Below are positions 1-11,470 of a DNA stretch of 37,567 nt, piece after piece. Positions within the stretch are counted from its first letter, which is position 1; every line of letters starts with the position of its first letter. The stretch covers positions 259,288 to 296,854 of the forward strand of contig NW_003134843.1 in assembly GCF_000003605.2 (NCBI RefSeq). Direction: 5' to 3'. This stretch comes from Saccoglossus kowalevskii (taxonomy: Eukaryota > Hemichordata > Enteropneusta > Harrimaniidae). The notes under the pieces are model-generated. The model worked only from the letters and a program-made list of their open reading frames with translations. It was not told where the DNA came from and searched no databases. The translations under genes and the position numbers were made by a program.

Positions 1-110
1 TTGCCGCCATTTTGAATTAGAAAAAAATAGCGAGGTGCATTGTGGGCAACAAAAGGTGTTTGTAAATAAAAACTCTGGACATGCGCAGCGCGACGACGGA
101 CCCGCTTTAA
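1..110 (-). mobile_element. MITE-like element, end fragment (cut by window start)
   Basis: The right end reads GCGCAGCGCGACGACGGACC and then CGCTTTAA, finishing in TTAA at 107-110. In reverse complement this matches the left terminal inverted repeat of the element at 4274-4557, and the inner part (gcattgtggg, then aaacaa/ttgtaaataaa) matches its interior. It is a non-coding relic of the same family; its other end lies outside the window. Confidence 0.55.
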
Positions 111-1407
111 GATTGTCCATCTCAAAATATCAATCGAAGAGCATTTAAATTGTCACCATTTTTACTTTGATTTCTCAAATGAATTCGAACATTAGAAGGA
201 TAGTAACACATGATTATGTTAACGATTATTCCAGAAGTATTGGGGTCTTTAGAACAATATGTGAAATATGCGCTGCTCTGAATTTGCACGAATTAAGAGA
301 AATTCATTTATAATTAGTAAAATATTTTATTGCACTATAAACGTCCATATTCCAACGATGTTCAGTGCGTAGGAATTTGTGTGATTCTTTTGGCTTTCCG
401 ATTTATTGAGTGTCTGAATTTCATATTCAAACACTTTTGAATAGTGTACGGCCTATGCGGATTCACACAAAATCACTTGTTTCAAATTATTGCGGGGAGC
501 AATAACAAAAACGAATCCAGGAAAATCATCAAATACAGAGAGTCGCGAAAGCTCAATAAAACCGCATGAATGATCACAGAGTGCAACGTCGTTCACGTTA
601 TTTTTTTTTATTATTGTATTAAATTTATTGTGAGATTAAATCAAGGTATCCAACCTGGTGCTTTATGGTGTGCATGTTTATGTGTGCATGGAACAGTTAC
701 ATTATTTTGTATCAAAATGATAAATAATTGTTTTAGTATTAGTCATCAATAAGTAGCTTTTTTTTATTCACCGTGAATCTGCTTTTTTATAAGAATTATT
801 AAAAAGATGCGCAAATAATGGCATTTTAGCAGCAATTATCAAAGACCCCACAGTAAACTTGAAATCATATTTATTGAGTTGAACAAACTACACACTTTGT
901 AATTTCATTCAGTTTCTTTCAATCATAATTCAAGACAAATATAAGACAAAAGAGAATATAGCAAATTATCCCTTTTCTGTAATATTCATGTGTAATCGGT
1001 AATCATGAAAGTTATTTATGGGTGCATAGGGAATACGTTTCGTTATGAATTATTCTAATATAAATCAGTTTTTTCACAGGTGTTTTTCTACTAAAAAAGG
1101 AATTTCACAATGTCGAAAACGGAAAGTCTTTATCTTAGTGTTATTACAAAAACGAAATATTGAGATTTTTGTTATATCTTCTAGTTAAGTTGGTAATTTT
1201 ATAAACATTTTTTACCGTACGTAATTACAATTTGCAGTGAGTGGATTAAAAAATCCATATTTTACTGTTTGTTGTTGGCTTTGTAAAATTAACAGCTTCA
1301 TCGTATTCATTCGTTTAAGGAAATTTAAACTAAGCTGCCATATATTTTTATTCACCCGACTGAGAGAATAATTTTGAGTCAAAACACTTGAATAGTGAAC
1401 GCTATTT

Positions 1408-1470
1408 TGATGTATCTCCTGGTATGTATGATGTATCTCTTGTTATGTATGATGTATCTCTTGGTATACT
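1408..1470. repeat. 21-bp tandem repeat, 3 copies
   Basis: Three consecutive units start TGATGTATCTC and end in TATGTA or TATACTA, at 1408-1428, 1429-1449 and 1450-1470. They differ at only a few positions. The repeat is non-coding. Confidence 0.85.
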
Positions 1471-2274
1471 ACATATATGTATTAAGACAAAACTGAAACA
1501 GCGATTGCATCCAGAGTAACTGGCCTGGACACCCACAAAGCAATACAAAATGGCTACCAGATGTGTGAGGGAGAATCATTCGTTTTATCGATCTTTAAAC
1601 CATTTGATCGTTCATAGAACACTGTATGTTTGTGTTTATTCATATCTTATTTATTCGACAGTATCTTTCTCAGAATCATCATTTCAGACTCATCTGTTTT
1701 CTCCGTATTTCATTTTAGAATCCTACGGGAAACTAGCACACTCAGTGGCAATTTAGCCAATATTTGTTCGAATGTCGGAGTACTAAGCTTCTAATGAACC
1801 CATGAAAACTAGACTAGACGAATGGTACTAGACGGAATCCGATGCTACGCGTCCTTTTGGAGGGGGCGTATTAATAATAGTTCCTGTACATTTGTTTACG
1901 AGGTATCTCTGCTCTCTCCCCCATATGTTGGTCAAATACTAAACAAGCCACATTGTGATCAAAACAGCTCGACTGTCTTTGTAGAGTGCCTTCCTCAAAA
2001 AAAGTTGTTTGGCACGTTATACCTAAACCCGATTATACAATTCTAACACCACCGTTTCCTTCGGCCCAGTCACTGTTGCTGGAACTTCCTAGTTTTTCTG
2101 GATAACCAACAGATGAACACCAGGGAGCAACGAAACACTCTTCTCCCGGACCCGCTTTGCAGTTAACATCCAATGACATCACCAATGATTTCGAAATTGG
2201 TGCCGATTGCGAACACAGTCAGCTGGTGAAAAAAGAAAAAAAATCTTTTCTCGGGGTATGTAAATTCGAAATCT

Positions 2275-2425
2275 TCATCCAACTCTGGAGCCAATCAGTG
2301 ACTGTCTTACAGTTTGATGAGGATTTCGGTTTTAAATACCCTGGCCCGGGGTAGTGTTCTGGGTTATTCATGTAATGATGTGTTCGTATGCAAGGAATGT
2401 TCCACACAAAAACTAAAAATGCACT
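2275..2425 (+). repeat. Dispersed repeat, copy 1
   Basis: This aligns by eye with 3828-3950. Shared blocks include catccaa, ggagccaRtcagYgac, then TCACAGTT/TTACAGTT, and further on tgttcgtatgcaag followed by ttccacaca. The order of blocks is the same with short indels, so it is a diverged interspersed repeat of unknown class. An open frame at 2388-2813 begins inside it. Confidence 0.6.
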
Positions 2426-3827
2426 TGACTTCAATTTTATTAGTAGTTGGCGGGATCCGTCAGAAATGAACATATATACCAATCCGCCGGCGTCAAATGC
2501 AAAATTCAACTATGAGGGTGTCAAAATAACAGGTGAAATATCAGGTGAAATAGTCCTTAAACTTCTAGAAACATACTTATGGAACACTACGTCATTTATA
2601 GAAAACCAAACTATCATCACTCTTCCAAAATGTGTATGCAAGAACGACACTAGACTACGACTGTGCATTCCCTACGATTACGCTTTCTGCAACGTTGCCG
2701 ATTTCCTATTTCTTTATAAAGAAGAAAGTGTATTACATTTTAAACGTAAGCGGGCGCACGCACTGGGGTCACTAAAAGTCCGGTTCATCAGTAAGCGGGA
2801 GAAGCGTACTTAACAGACCCATGGCAGACCTGTATTAGTCGACACTTTATACTTTATTGAGTATTAATTCACAACGAATTACTTTTTTATTTCTAAATTA
2901 TTCGGTTTTTTATCACCTAATAATTCAGTTTGAGATTATTTCCTACAGTTTACAATCTGAAAGTCGCATCAATACATTCCGGCATCACGGTGCTCGTAAA
3001 TTCTTGTTTTCTTATTTCTGTCTAAAAGGGCATTACTGTAAAAAAAGCAATATATAGTAAAGAAGTATCCTTTGTCTTTTAATGCAAATTCTACTACTTA
3101 TCTACATTTCTACGAATCAAATGAAAAAAAAATAAAAATAAAAAAAAAAATAAAAAAAATAGTGATTATGCAAAACCCAAAATTTTATAGCGGCAGTATT
3201 TTTAATTTGGCTCAAATATTAGTGCCTGTTGACACACTACGCTGCTTTTGTAGGCGTGGAAACCTTGACAAGTCATATCATATTTGTACCGTATCTTGCA
3301 ATATGTTTAATTTTACTATTTACTTTTATGCAATATGTGTCAAATGAACGAGTTTTTTAAACGATGATGTCACCATTCAGTTAACTCGCATACATCAATG
3401 TAGCTGCCTTATTGACTTTGCTCCCCCACCCACTGTACGCTAACTCCGAGCAAGTCGAACCACGCGAATGACGTCTTTTGCAGCGCCCTCACACGGCAAA
3501 ATCGAACGTTTTACGGAACTCGGGAAAGATTTATTATATCATCCTTGTGTACTGACAGTGACAGTGAAAGTGCAAGAACACCCCCCCCCCCTCAATGGTT
3601 ACCTCGATATTACAAAAAATGCTTTTTCAGAACCAGCTACTACTCCATCCAATCAAACAGCAACCGTTTATATCGTTATACTTCGTTGAAATGGACACTA
3701 CTTCACAGGCTGTAGGCGATCTCATTGACATTGACCACAAAACATCTCCGAAAATTGCACATGATGCAATATATCACAAATGGTATGAGACAATAAACCA
3801 ATTTTAAATGCGAAACCGAAATCGTCG

Positions 3828-3950
3828 GCATCCAAGAGTCGGGAGCCAGTCAGCGACGGCCTCACAGTTAGATACCCAGGAAATGTCTTCTATGGTGTAA
3901 TTAGATGTTCGTATGCAAGAGATTTTTCCACACAGAAACCACAAATTCCG
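3828..3950 (+). repeat. Dispersed repeat, copy 2
   Basis: This is the second diverged copy of the repeat at 2275-2425, in the same orientation about 1.5 kb away. The best conserved block is gatgttcgtatgcaag followed by ttttccacacagaaacc. No terminal repeats or coding potential are evident. Confidence 0.6.
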
Positions 3951-4273
3951 CCCAAGCGAATCGTTTGGCTTTGAATGATTGGTACTTGTATCCCGGTCTG
4001 TTTGGTCTCAAGCCGTATTCAAGATGACTAGTACTTACCCCCTATAGTAAATATCTGCAAATTTATCGCATTTATTTTATTATCACGTGTACGCCAGCTG
4101 ACAGTGAATATGTGTAGTTGAATGTGATATAAACACTAACAATATCATTATGCACTTTTGATTAGAAGCATGGAATTTTATATAAATGCACTACCCGATT
4201 TGTGTTCGTTTTTAGATATAGTGCCAACTGAACTGCGCCCTCTAGTGGCATGTATGTAGGAGTTGAATCCACC

Positions 4274-4557
4274 TTAAAGGGTGGTGGTCGTCGCGCTGCG
4301 CATGTGCAACATTTGTGTTGATAAACATTGATTTTCCCACAATCCAATGCGCTCTTCTAATTGAAATCACAAGCATGAGGTTTGACCTGGGCGCGACTTG
4401 CACTAATTACCACCATTGACTCCTTCGATACCTTCCAATCACCTGAAAATACCTAATTAAAGCTTTGTAATGTCTCAGTTTGTACTCGTCGCCATCTTTG
4501 TTTATATTAGACCCATATATCTCGCGCATGCGTGGCGTGACGACTACCGCCTTTTAA
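4274..4557. mobile_element. MITE with ~30-bp inverted termini and TTAA flanks
   Basis: A 284-bp non-coding element is bounded by TTAA at 4274-4277 and 4554-4557. The left end reads AGGGTGGTGGTCGTCGCGCT; the reverse complement of the right end reads AAGGCGGTAGTCGTCACGCC. About 23 of 30 terminal bases match. TTAA at both ends is the target duplication typical of piggyBac-type insertion, but the termini do not begin with the usual CCY, so the superfamily is an inference. Copies of the family occur at 1-110, 25822-25990 and 33250-33477. Confidence 0.7.
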
Positions 4558-4701
4558 CTACTAGTATTATGCTAAATAAAAGCCACACTTAAAGCGTCAA
4601 ACACACCGTTCCACCATCAGAGTTTAAAATAAATGTAATGCATATGTTAATTTTGATAATTGATAATAACATGATAATAATACAATATTTGTGTCAATAA
4701 A

Positions 4702-4707
4702 TTTATT
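4702..4707 (-). terminator. Possible polyadenylation signal of sulfotransferase gene 1
   Basis: TTTATT on the plus strand is AATAAA on the gene's strand, about 700 bases beyond the stop codon. It is the first canonical hexamer I noticed downstream of gene 1. In AT-rich DNA such hexamers are common, so this is tentative. Confidence 0.3.
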
Positions 4708-5401
4708 GTTTGGGTAGCCAGCAGAAGCAGTTACAAAATTGTTCGTTCTGTAGTGACCACATTACTCTCTATGGAAATAAGATATATTTCAATCACACAG
4801 TCTGAAAAGGATTGTCAACAAATCGGTAACCAACGCAGTATGTTCCCATTGGATTGTAAAACCCACATCATGCATTGTTGAATAAACAACCTCAGTTTGT
4901 AACGAACAATAACCCGGTAACCAGTTAACTGACCTCATTATCATGACCCCTGGACTTGTATAAAATCTGTTTCCATGTTGTTAATTAGAATGCAGAGAGA
5001 CGGCAATAAATCATGTTATTCTATTCTTAAACTTCTTGTTTTGTTTTTTTGAAATCGCTGTAGTATGAAATGAATTTGGACAAACGATTTGGGGCTTCCA
5101 CTGCGATAAATATTTTTTTTCCCGGAATTTGCTTATTCGCTGATCGTACCACAGTACAAATGACAATACTAACTTTATAGTCAGTAGGAAAAAACACTGT
5201 ACATTTTGATGAGAATACAAATTATCCAAAAGCCTGTTGTTTTCCATATTGTTTAGTGTACAATGCATGTTGTATAATTGTGGAATAAGTTTGTTTTGAC
5301 AATCGTATAAGGCAGTGATAAATCATAGTTAAATATACCTTACAATACAAAGTATCAACCAACAATACTACAAATTACATTTTCTCGTCCAGATTGCGTA
5401 T

Positions 5402-6927
5402 TTAAAAGGATATATATGACATATTGTACATCTGAATAGGACTGGTAATTCGATTATATCCAAGTATTTCCATGAGTTTATGACAAGGAGGCAAGTTCTG
5501 AATAACTTCAACGTCGTTGTACAACAGCCTAAACCGCCACGATTGGGCCGCAGCAGAGGAATTCTTACGTGTACTCATAACACCCATTGGTGTGACATCG
5601 CTCTTCGTGTTTTCATTAATCCATTGCGTTACCTTTGGAGGTAGTTTGAGATTAAGAAAATCGTACACATTTTTGGCCATCTTGAGGGGTCCTATAGCGT
5701 TATCCTCGTACCGGATAAGTTTATATCTACCACGCAACCAGTCAGGCATCACTGAACTGAGCTCAAGCATCTCTACCTCGCTTTGGCAATAGTTCCTGGT
5801 TGTGTCGACAACAGCTTTCATGATAGGTTTATTGGCAGCATTTTTGTACATATACTTCCGTGAAGATGCAACTCCTCGAGGATCTCGGATGAGGTGAAGA
5901 ACCTTCAAATTCATGCTATCTCTAACTAACAGTGGTTGTAATAGTTTCAGAGACTGTAGACGTATGACTTTCATGGCTACGTGTTTATACCCCTTACATG
6001 TCTCAGCCAGTTCTTCGGGTGTCATATTTTTACACCCCTTATGTTGCATGCATGCATCTTTTAATGAGTTACTCTCATAGGTAGCTAGCCCCCAATGTCG
6101 AATATGGTGCACAAAATACGTTGGAAATCTGCAAGCAAAAATGTCAGTCAGCAGTTCTAATTTTGTTGAATTCTCTAGGTCTTTCCCAATAGCATTACGT
6201 TTCACAATGTCTTGAATTATCCTGAACGGTTCGAATAAATAAAATATGTTTGGATTCATATTTAACAATTCACCAGTAAATGTTGAACCTGTTCGAAATG
6301 CAGCAACAAGCACAATACGAAGACCATCATTCTCTTTTACGACATCGTTGTTTACCAATATGTCACTTACGCCGGTTAATGGATCCAATATCGACATATT
6401 GTCACGATCAACAACGTGGTAACTACAATATAACACAATGGCGGTAACGAAGGCCAGCGACACGACTATCGTGCTGGTTTTCATTCTGAATCCGAATCTG
6501 AAAATGAATCCAGATATTAAATCTCCGTTACTGTCGTTCAAATAGTTCTTCTGTTAGTGTATATGTTAATACACTTGTAGTAGGTATGACCATTCAATAC
6601 ATTGACTGAGCGGAATATATTTTGAAACCGATGTCGTAGTAAGAGATTATTGTTACCGATGTTGCATGTACATATAGTGTGTTTTGAGTCGCGAGGCGCG
6701 GGAAGAGAAGCTAAAACTAAACCACACTGTAAGTTGAAATAACGCAATGTAAATGATGCAAGTACGCAATGTAAATGATGCAAGTACGTAATAATATTAA
6801 TAAGTTAACGCTAGCCATCTTTTAGAAGTAACACCGCACCCAGAACGTAACCTCATCAGTCTGACGACACATATATAAACTACTGTTTTGGTACTTACTT
6901 GTTAAGGACTGTGTTCGCCCACATCAT
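5402..6927 (-). CDS. Carbohydrate (GlcNAc/Gal/GalNAc-6-O-type) sulfotransferase, gene 1
   Basis: Predicted Golgi type II enzyme transferring sulfate from PAPS to a sugar. Exon 2 (6497-5402) carries the whole catalytic domain. I join it to a 29-nt coding exon 1 (6927-6899; starts MMWANTVLN): a strong donor AA|GTAAGT at 6898 and acceptor TTTTCAG before 6497 give phase 2 and a 374-residue protein. Residues 17-39 form a signal anchor. AFRTGSTF (76-83) is the 5'-phosphosulfate loop and LIRDPRGVASSR (212-223) the 3'-phosphate-binding motif; both closely resemble the CHST1-7 family. Four N-glycosylation sites (NST, NMT, NSS, NMS) suit a luminal domain. Without exon 1, translation could still start at ATG 6484, so the catalytic call does not depend on exon 1. 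Gene 2 at 12960-14058 is its divergent paralogue. Substrate sugar cannot be read from sequence. Confidence 0.9.
6498..6898 (-). other. Intron 1 of sulfotransferase gene 1
   Basis: A 401-bp intron inferred from donor GTAAGT (6898-6893) and acceptor ATTTTCAG ending at 6498. Splicing interrupts a codon after its second base (AA|A). The homologous exon of gene 2 begins after an identical ATTTTCAG in the same phase. A direct tandem of about 22 bp (cgcaatgtaaatgatgcaag core) lies inside at 6742-6787. Confidence 0.7.
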
Positions 6928-7250
6928 TGAGCACTGCACGGAGTTTGCTGGGAGTATGTATTTCGGCGTTTACAAACACAAAACAAATACGTTTGTCTGT
7001 TTGTAGTAACTTACAGCAAAACCTAGTATTGGGTAAACAAAGTACCAGCAGAAATAATCACCTACAACGGCAGATGGAACGAATATAACTTAATTATATA
7101 TAATCAAGCAAAAGTTAATACATATGCCATGTCGTGTTTTCTACGATGATCTGTTTCACCAACAATTTTAATAACTTCCAAACACCAACATTATTTCCTA
7201 TAACATGAACTATGTTTCATTCGATCAATGTCTGTTCTTGCAGGATGTAT
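6893..7250 (-). repeat. Tandem-duplicated first exon/promoter block, proximal copy
   Basis: This block contains exon 1 of gene 1 and its 5' flank. It aligns with 7290-7640 at an offset of about 396 bases. Shared blocks include gtaccagcagaaa/gtgccagcagaaa, tatatataatc followed by agcaaa, and cctataacatg followed by tcaatgt. An AT-rich ATTATATATAAT at 7093-7104 lies about 165 bases upstream of the start codon and could be a TATA-type core promoter if the 5' UTR is about 130 bases. Confidence 0.65.
7093..7104 (-). promoter_or_regulatory. Possible TATA-type promoter element of gene 1
   Basis: ATTATATATAAT is one of the most conserved parts of the two tandem 5' blocks; the partner TTTATATATAAT is at 7502-7513. 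Retention between otherwise diverged copies hints at function. No transcription start can be read directly. Confidence 0.35.
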
Positions 7251-7289
7251 ATGTTTCAGGTGTATCACATCATATTGGTTACTGGTTAT

Positions 7290-7640
7290 TTACTCGGAAA
7301 AAGACCATTTCCGTGCACATCGTTTAGCTATTGTAAGAATCAGCAGGGGGGAGTACTTATTTCAGCGCTTTGGTGAGCAATAATAAGAGCAAACACTTTT
7401 ACCCGTTTGTAATGAAATTTTCTGCCATTCTGAGTATTGGCACAGAGTGCCAGCAGAAAAAAATACCTAACAACAACGACGAGCGGCGTGGTTAGAACAC
7501 ATTTATATATAATCGAGCAAATGAGGATAAATATGCAGGTCGTAGAATGACACTAACGCTAACAAATGAACCAAAATTGATGCCTATAACATGGTCTATT
7601 TTTCAGTCGGTCAATGTGCGAACGAGGAGGACATGACTTC
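7290..7640 (-). repeat. Tandem-duplicated first exon/promoter block, distal copy
   Basis: Second copy of the gene 1 upstream block. At the place matching exon 1 the minus strand reads ATG TGC ACG GAA ATG GTC TTT TTC CGA then GTAAAT, with ATG at 7320-7318 and GT at 7293-7292. The proximal copy runs ATG-TGG-GCG-AAC-ACA-GTC-CTT-AAC-AA then GTAAGT. The distal version is one base longer from ATG to donor, so splicing to exon 2 would shift the reading frame. It is either a non-functional exon copy or an alternative 5' exon using the internal ATG at 6484. Confidence 0.5.
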
Positions 7641-8949
7641 TATACGATCACTCTACTGAACATAATAAACGCATCGTAACCATGATGACGGCGTAATACC
7701 ATGAAGGGCCTGACATTGTATATAGCCGGAACTAAAATCATTTTAAGGTACATACTACCCTTCAGTACAGTGTTGCGTTAGTCGGGCTCACTACTGAAAA
7801 TGTCCCGACATAGCCCTACGCACTAGCATACGGAATTACCGGAACCAGCGAAACCAAAACTAATGTGCCACCTCGAAAATCATGTATTTATATATATATA
7901 TATATTGCAAATAACTTGCTTTACGAGAAAATATAAACAACCTTACTGTTCTCTGATTGTTGTTAATCTGTTACATGTAATGGCGACCGGACAAACGGCC
8001 AACAAAGTAAACAAATTAATAATTAAGCCAATAATAATTTTCATCATATAATTTTTGTCAGTCAAAATTACTTTCATTTTACTATTCTCATATTAGAAAA
8101 TATACAGTAAACACTAGTATTAAAGTATGCCTAAATAATCTTATTTTCATCTTTGCAAGATGGTTAAGGAGTGTATACTCAGTATTAGGCTGTTTACTCA
8201 CCAAAAATAAACCTCAGACACTCCTCGGCATTCAAATAACCTCATTCCAAGCAACATGGTTATACATTTCTAATTACTGCTTAACATGGAGTATTCTGGT
8301 GCTAGTGTTCGGTACAAAATACATAAAACAAATTTTAAAAATGGTGAAAGTACTACTTTTTGTTATGCATTCTGATGTTTTTTGGGCTGAGACATTGTCC
8401 CGCAAATCACACGTGAAATCACTGAGACAAAGCAGTGTACAAAGTTCACCTGCAGCCAAAATACAATTGTGTGTAACACCAGGAAAACCATTCATTATAC
8501 TGTAAAACATGTCTTTTTCGCGAGCATGTCTTTTTCGCGAATTTAGCGAGAGAACTGATTTACTAATTCAAGATGTCGCTAATGACTTTATTATCAATTC
8601 AAAATGGCCGCCAAAAAAAGAAATCAACAATGACAAGAGAGATTCGCTAAATCAACATTTCGCTATTACGTCATTTTACCACAATTTGCTAAAATTACAT
8701 TCCGCTTTTTCAACATGTTTTACAGTAGTTTTCCAAAGTTGGTATTTCAAAGAAATTACGTTATACTGCTTTCCAAACAGACTCTTCAGATTTTAGTCAA
8801 ATCCCTAAAAAGATATTCGTTAAAGAGCTTCCTGTTCAATTAAAAAAAATCAATAATTATGCTAGTTGTACAAGCATACCAATTAAACTAATAACTTTAT
8901 ACAAATCAGAAGACACCAATTGAAATATCCCACTAACAAATCCTTTCAT
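7641..8949. other. Intergenic region between the divergent sulfotransferases
   Basis: No gene is recognised. It holds a (TA)n tract near 7892-7907 and a 16-bp tandem (catgtctttttcgcga twice, 8508-8540). ATGATGACGGC|GTAATA at 7682-7698 is a possible but unproven first exon for gene 2: phase 2 matches its main exon, but the donor is weak. Confidence 0.4.
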
Positions 8950-9599
8950 CAATGGTCCGCATTGTTTCTCTTATCTACGTCATTGATTTCCCCGATCTAC
9001 GTCATTGCTTTTACTCATATTCGTCATTACTTTCATCCATATTCGTCGTTGTTTGCGTCGCGGGCGGTTGTAACGGCTTTTGCTATTCATACAAATTGAT
9101 ACAAACCTATGGCTGTTGGTCCACTCTCAAATGTGGCACAATAAAAACAAAATATGCGATAGAAGTGCGGCATCTGTTTGGTTTATATAATATTCAGTTT
9201 GCTGTATAACACAAATGAAAACTCATCATGTCTTCAACTGCAAAACAAAACATGCTCAAACATGTCCATAGTGGGACAAACAGAAAAGCGTGATTACCAA
9301 AAGCTTTAGCGTGGTATTAGGAGTTTGTTTTAAGGGGTTTGATATAAATTACATGAGAGTGTCAGTGTTTTATTTCATATTGTAATGTCAGTTTCTTGCG
9401 ATTACTTGGAATATAAAGCTGTAACCACAGTCCGTCTAGATGCTGTAACTAAATCCTGGTATAAGCACCGGTTAGGCAGGCTTGAACTATGCATGTGAAG
9501 CCAGTTCAGAAGTACATCCTATCCTATAGATTTCACATTGTTTGGTAACTATTTGCTGCAAATGCAACAAAAATCAATATAAAAATATTACCCCCACAG

Positions 9600-9719
9600 C
9601 ATTCTACAGGTTACTTGTTGTATGTAGTTCTGGTTCGAGCACCAGATGGTGTCGTGTTATGTGTACACCTTGATAGAAATTGAATGAATGAATGAATGAA
9701 TGAATGAATGAATGAATGA
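9600..9719 (+). mobile_element. SINE-like 3' part with (AATG)n tail, copy in unit 1
   Basis: GGTTCGAGCACC near 9631 resembles a tRNA B box. It is followed by agatggtgtcgtgttatgtg and ends in a run of TGAA units at 9681-9719. A B box, a conserved body and a short-unit tail suggest a tRNA-derived SINE fragment. The A box is not clear, so the family is not assigned. Parallel copies lie at 11795-11895 and 12735-12857. Confidence 0.45.
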
Positions 9720-9914
9720 TTGCAGCTCCTCGGTTGTTACCAGTTCTTAGCATCTTCATCATGTTTGCATAAATCATCAATTTGTCGCATTTGTAGCTAT
9801 TGTCTAGCGATCTCCATTTCAGATTTGTTCTAGTGAGTTAGACGCCACATGGCTGCGCTTGATAACAACAACATTCCAGTGGGCCAATATCGCAGTCATT
9901 AAGACAGTGTAGTC

Positions 9915-9924
9915 GTGACGTCAC
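9915..9924. promoter_or_regulatory. Palindromic CRE-type motif in the decayed unit
   Basis: GTGACGTCAC is a perfect cAMP-response-element palindrome. The same ten bases occur at 12898-12907, just upstream of the gene 2 acceptor. They lie inside a duplicated intron segment, so identity may only reflect shared descent. Confidence 0.3.
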
Positions 9925-10832
9925 TCAACAACCAAATATTGGTTAATTAACTTGAACTGTCCTTTAATTTTCAAATATCGATACACATAAATAGAATTAT
10001 TTAGATGATAACCGTTACTGCATGTTCGCTCATGTTTCGTTATATTCATTTCCGGGGATAAATGCATGCAACGTGACGTCGTGACTAACTACTATTATGT
10101 TGATGTGGGAAGAAAATATGCATATCCTACTGGTGACGCCGGCCAACGTGGATAATTCAGATGCTCTTTAAATGCTGAAATCGTTCAATAATCCCTACCA
10201 GGCCACTAAACATAATTATTGAGGACAATGTTGAAGAAACTCATGTAATGTATACATTTCTATTTTGTGTTGTACTGTACACGACTGCAGTAGATACAGA
10301 TACATACTTATTGCACGATCATTGAAGTAAATCTCCAAATCACTTTTATGTGCGAGTCGTTCGATCCCCTTGTTTTGGTCAAACGACATCAAACCATAGA
10401 TCAATCAGCATATATTGGAAAGCGGACACGTCAACGTTGGCTCGAATGACGATGAAGAAATGTATATTAATAAACGTACAATAAGATCTGTATTTCAAAA
10501 AGTCTTGTGTGTGTAGTACACACGTGAGTCAATTATTTGGACAATTGTCATATTTAGGGAGAATAGACTACACTACGTGAGTAATAATGTTGATCACATA
10601 TCAATACGGCTAGTGAAGTATCAGTTTAGTATGTAAGGAACACGGATCATACCGCTAATAATATTTTAATCTTTCGCCAAGAACAAATCTGTGTTTGCAA
10701 TTACTAACTTCTAAAAATATGAACGATTGCACAATCACACATTTTTCTCTATTTGAACATAATTGCGTGCTCTCTTCAATATCATTGCTTTCACAAATCC
10801 ATGTCTGACTAATTATTTTCACGCTTCTATAT

Positions 10833-11470
10833 GTCATTGCTTTCATCCATCTACAACATTGCTTCCATCCATCTACGTCATTGCTTCCATCCATCTACAA
10901 CATTGCTTTCATCAATCTACGTCATTGTTTTCATCCATCTACAACATTGCTTTCATCCATCTACGTCATTGCTTTCATCCACCTACGTCATTGCTTTCAT
11001 CCATGTACGTCATTGCTTTCACCCATCTACATTGCTTCCATTCATCTATAACATTGCTTTCATCCATCTACGTCATTGCTTTCATCCATCTACGTCATTG
11101 CTTTCATCCATCTACAACATTGCTTTCATCCATCTACGTCAATGCTTTCATCCATCTACGTCATTGCTTTCATCCATCTACAACATTGCTTTCATCCATC
11201 TACGTCATTGCTTTCATCCATCTACGTCATTGCTTTCATCCATTTTTGACGTAGCTTTAACCATTTCCCTCATTGTTTTCACTGATCTACATTATTGCTT
11301 TCCCCATCTAAGCCTTTACTTTCACTCATCTATGTCGTTGCTTTCACCCACATATGCCCTTGCTTTAATCATCTAATTCATTGCTTTCACTCATCTACGT
11401 CATTGTTCTCTTCTATCTTCGTCATCACCATCGCACATCTACGTCGTCTTCACCTATCTATATGACATTG
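10833..11470 (+). repeat. 22-bp minisatellite with 66-bp higher-order pattern
   Basis: About 20 good units of TTGCTTTCATCCATCTAC plus GTCA or AACA run to about 11260, and degenerate units continue to 11470. Between about 11040 and 11240 the variants follow the order AACA, GTCA, GTCA three times, giving a 66-bp higher-order unit. Because 66 is divisible by three, several frames stay open and give periodic peptides; these are artefacts of the repeat. Short related arrays lie at 8950-9055 and 12188-12375. Confidence 0.9.

Larger units (their letters stand above)
111..4273. other. Gene-free stretch, AT-rich
   Basis: No open frame here has a recognisable domain or convincing splice context. It holds a 21-bp triplication at 1408-1470, two diverged copies of a dispersed repeat (2275-2425 and 3828-3950), an A-rich tract at 3120-3160 and a run of 13 C at about 3579. 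Other sequence looks like decayed intergenic DNA. Confidence 0.5.
8950..10760 (+). repeat. Upstream module, unit 1 of 3 (satellite, SINE tail, decayed intron/exon)
   Basis: The order of parts is: TACGTCATTGCTT-type minisatellite (8950-9055), a block from gcgggcggttgtaacggc to about 9260, a SINE-like tail with (TGAA)n to 9719, then intron-like sequence. 9906-9998 aligns with 12889-12998 of gene 2: gtagtcgtgacgtcactc, then TTTAATTTTCA, then the exon start. The acceptor AG has become AA (TTTTCAAATATCG). Further parts at 10021-10130 and 10190-10250 recur in unit 2 at 11923-12030 and 12055-12125. Confidence 0.65.

Noticed and set aside
2388-2813. 141-codon plus-strand frame
   Set aside because: It begins inside the dispersed repeat at 2275-2425, has no recognisable domain and no supporting splice or promoter context.
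10095-10115. GATGTGGG similarity between the gene 2 upstream units and exon 1 of gene 1
   Set aside because: Only eight bases match and the flanks do not align; neither unit offers a phase-2 donor, so it is not a credible first exon of gene 2.
10763-11376. 163- and 181-codon frames with 22-residue periodic peptides
   Set aside because: They are translations of the 22/66-bp minisatellite. Equivalent periodic peptides appear in two frames, as expected from the repeat alone.
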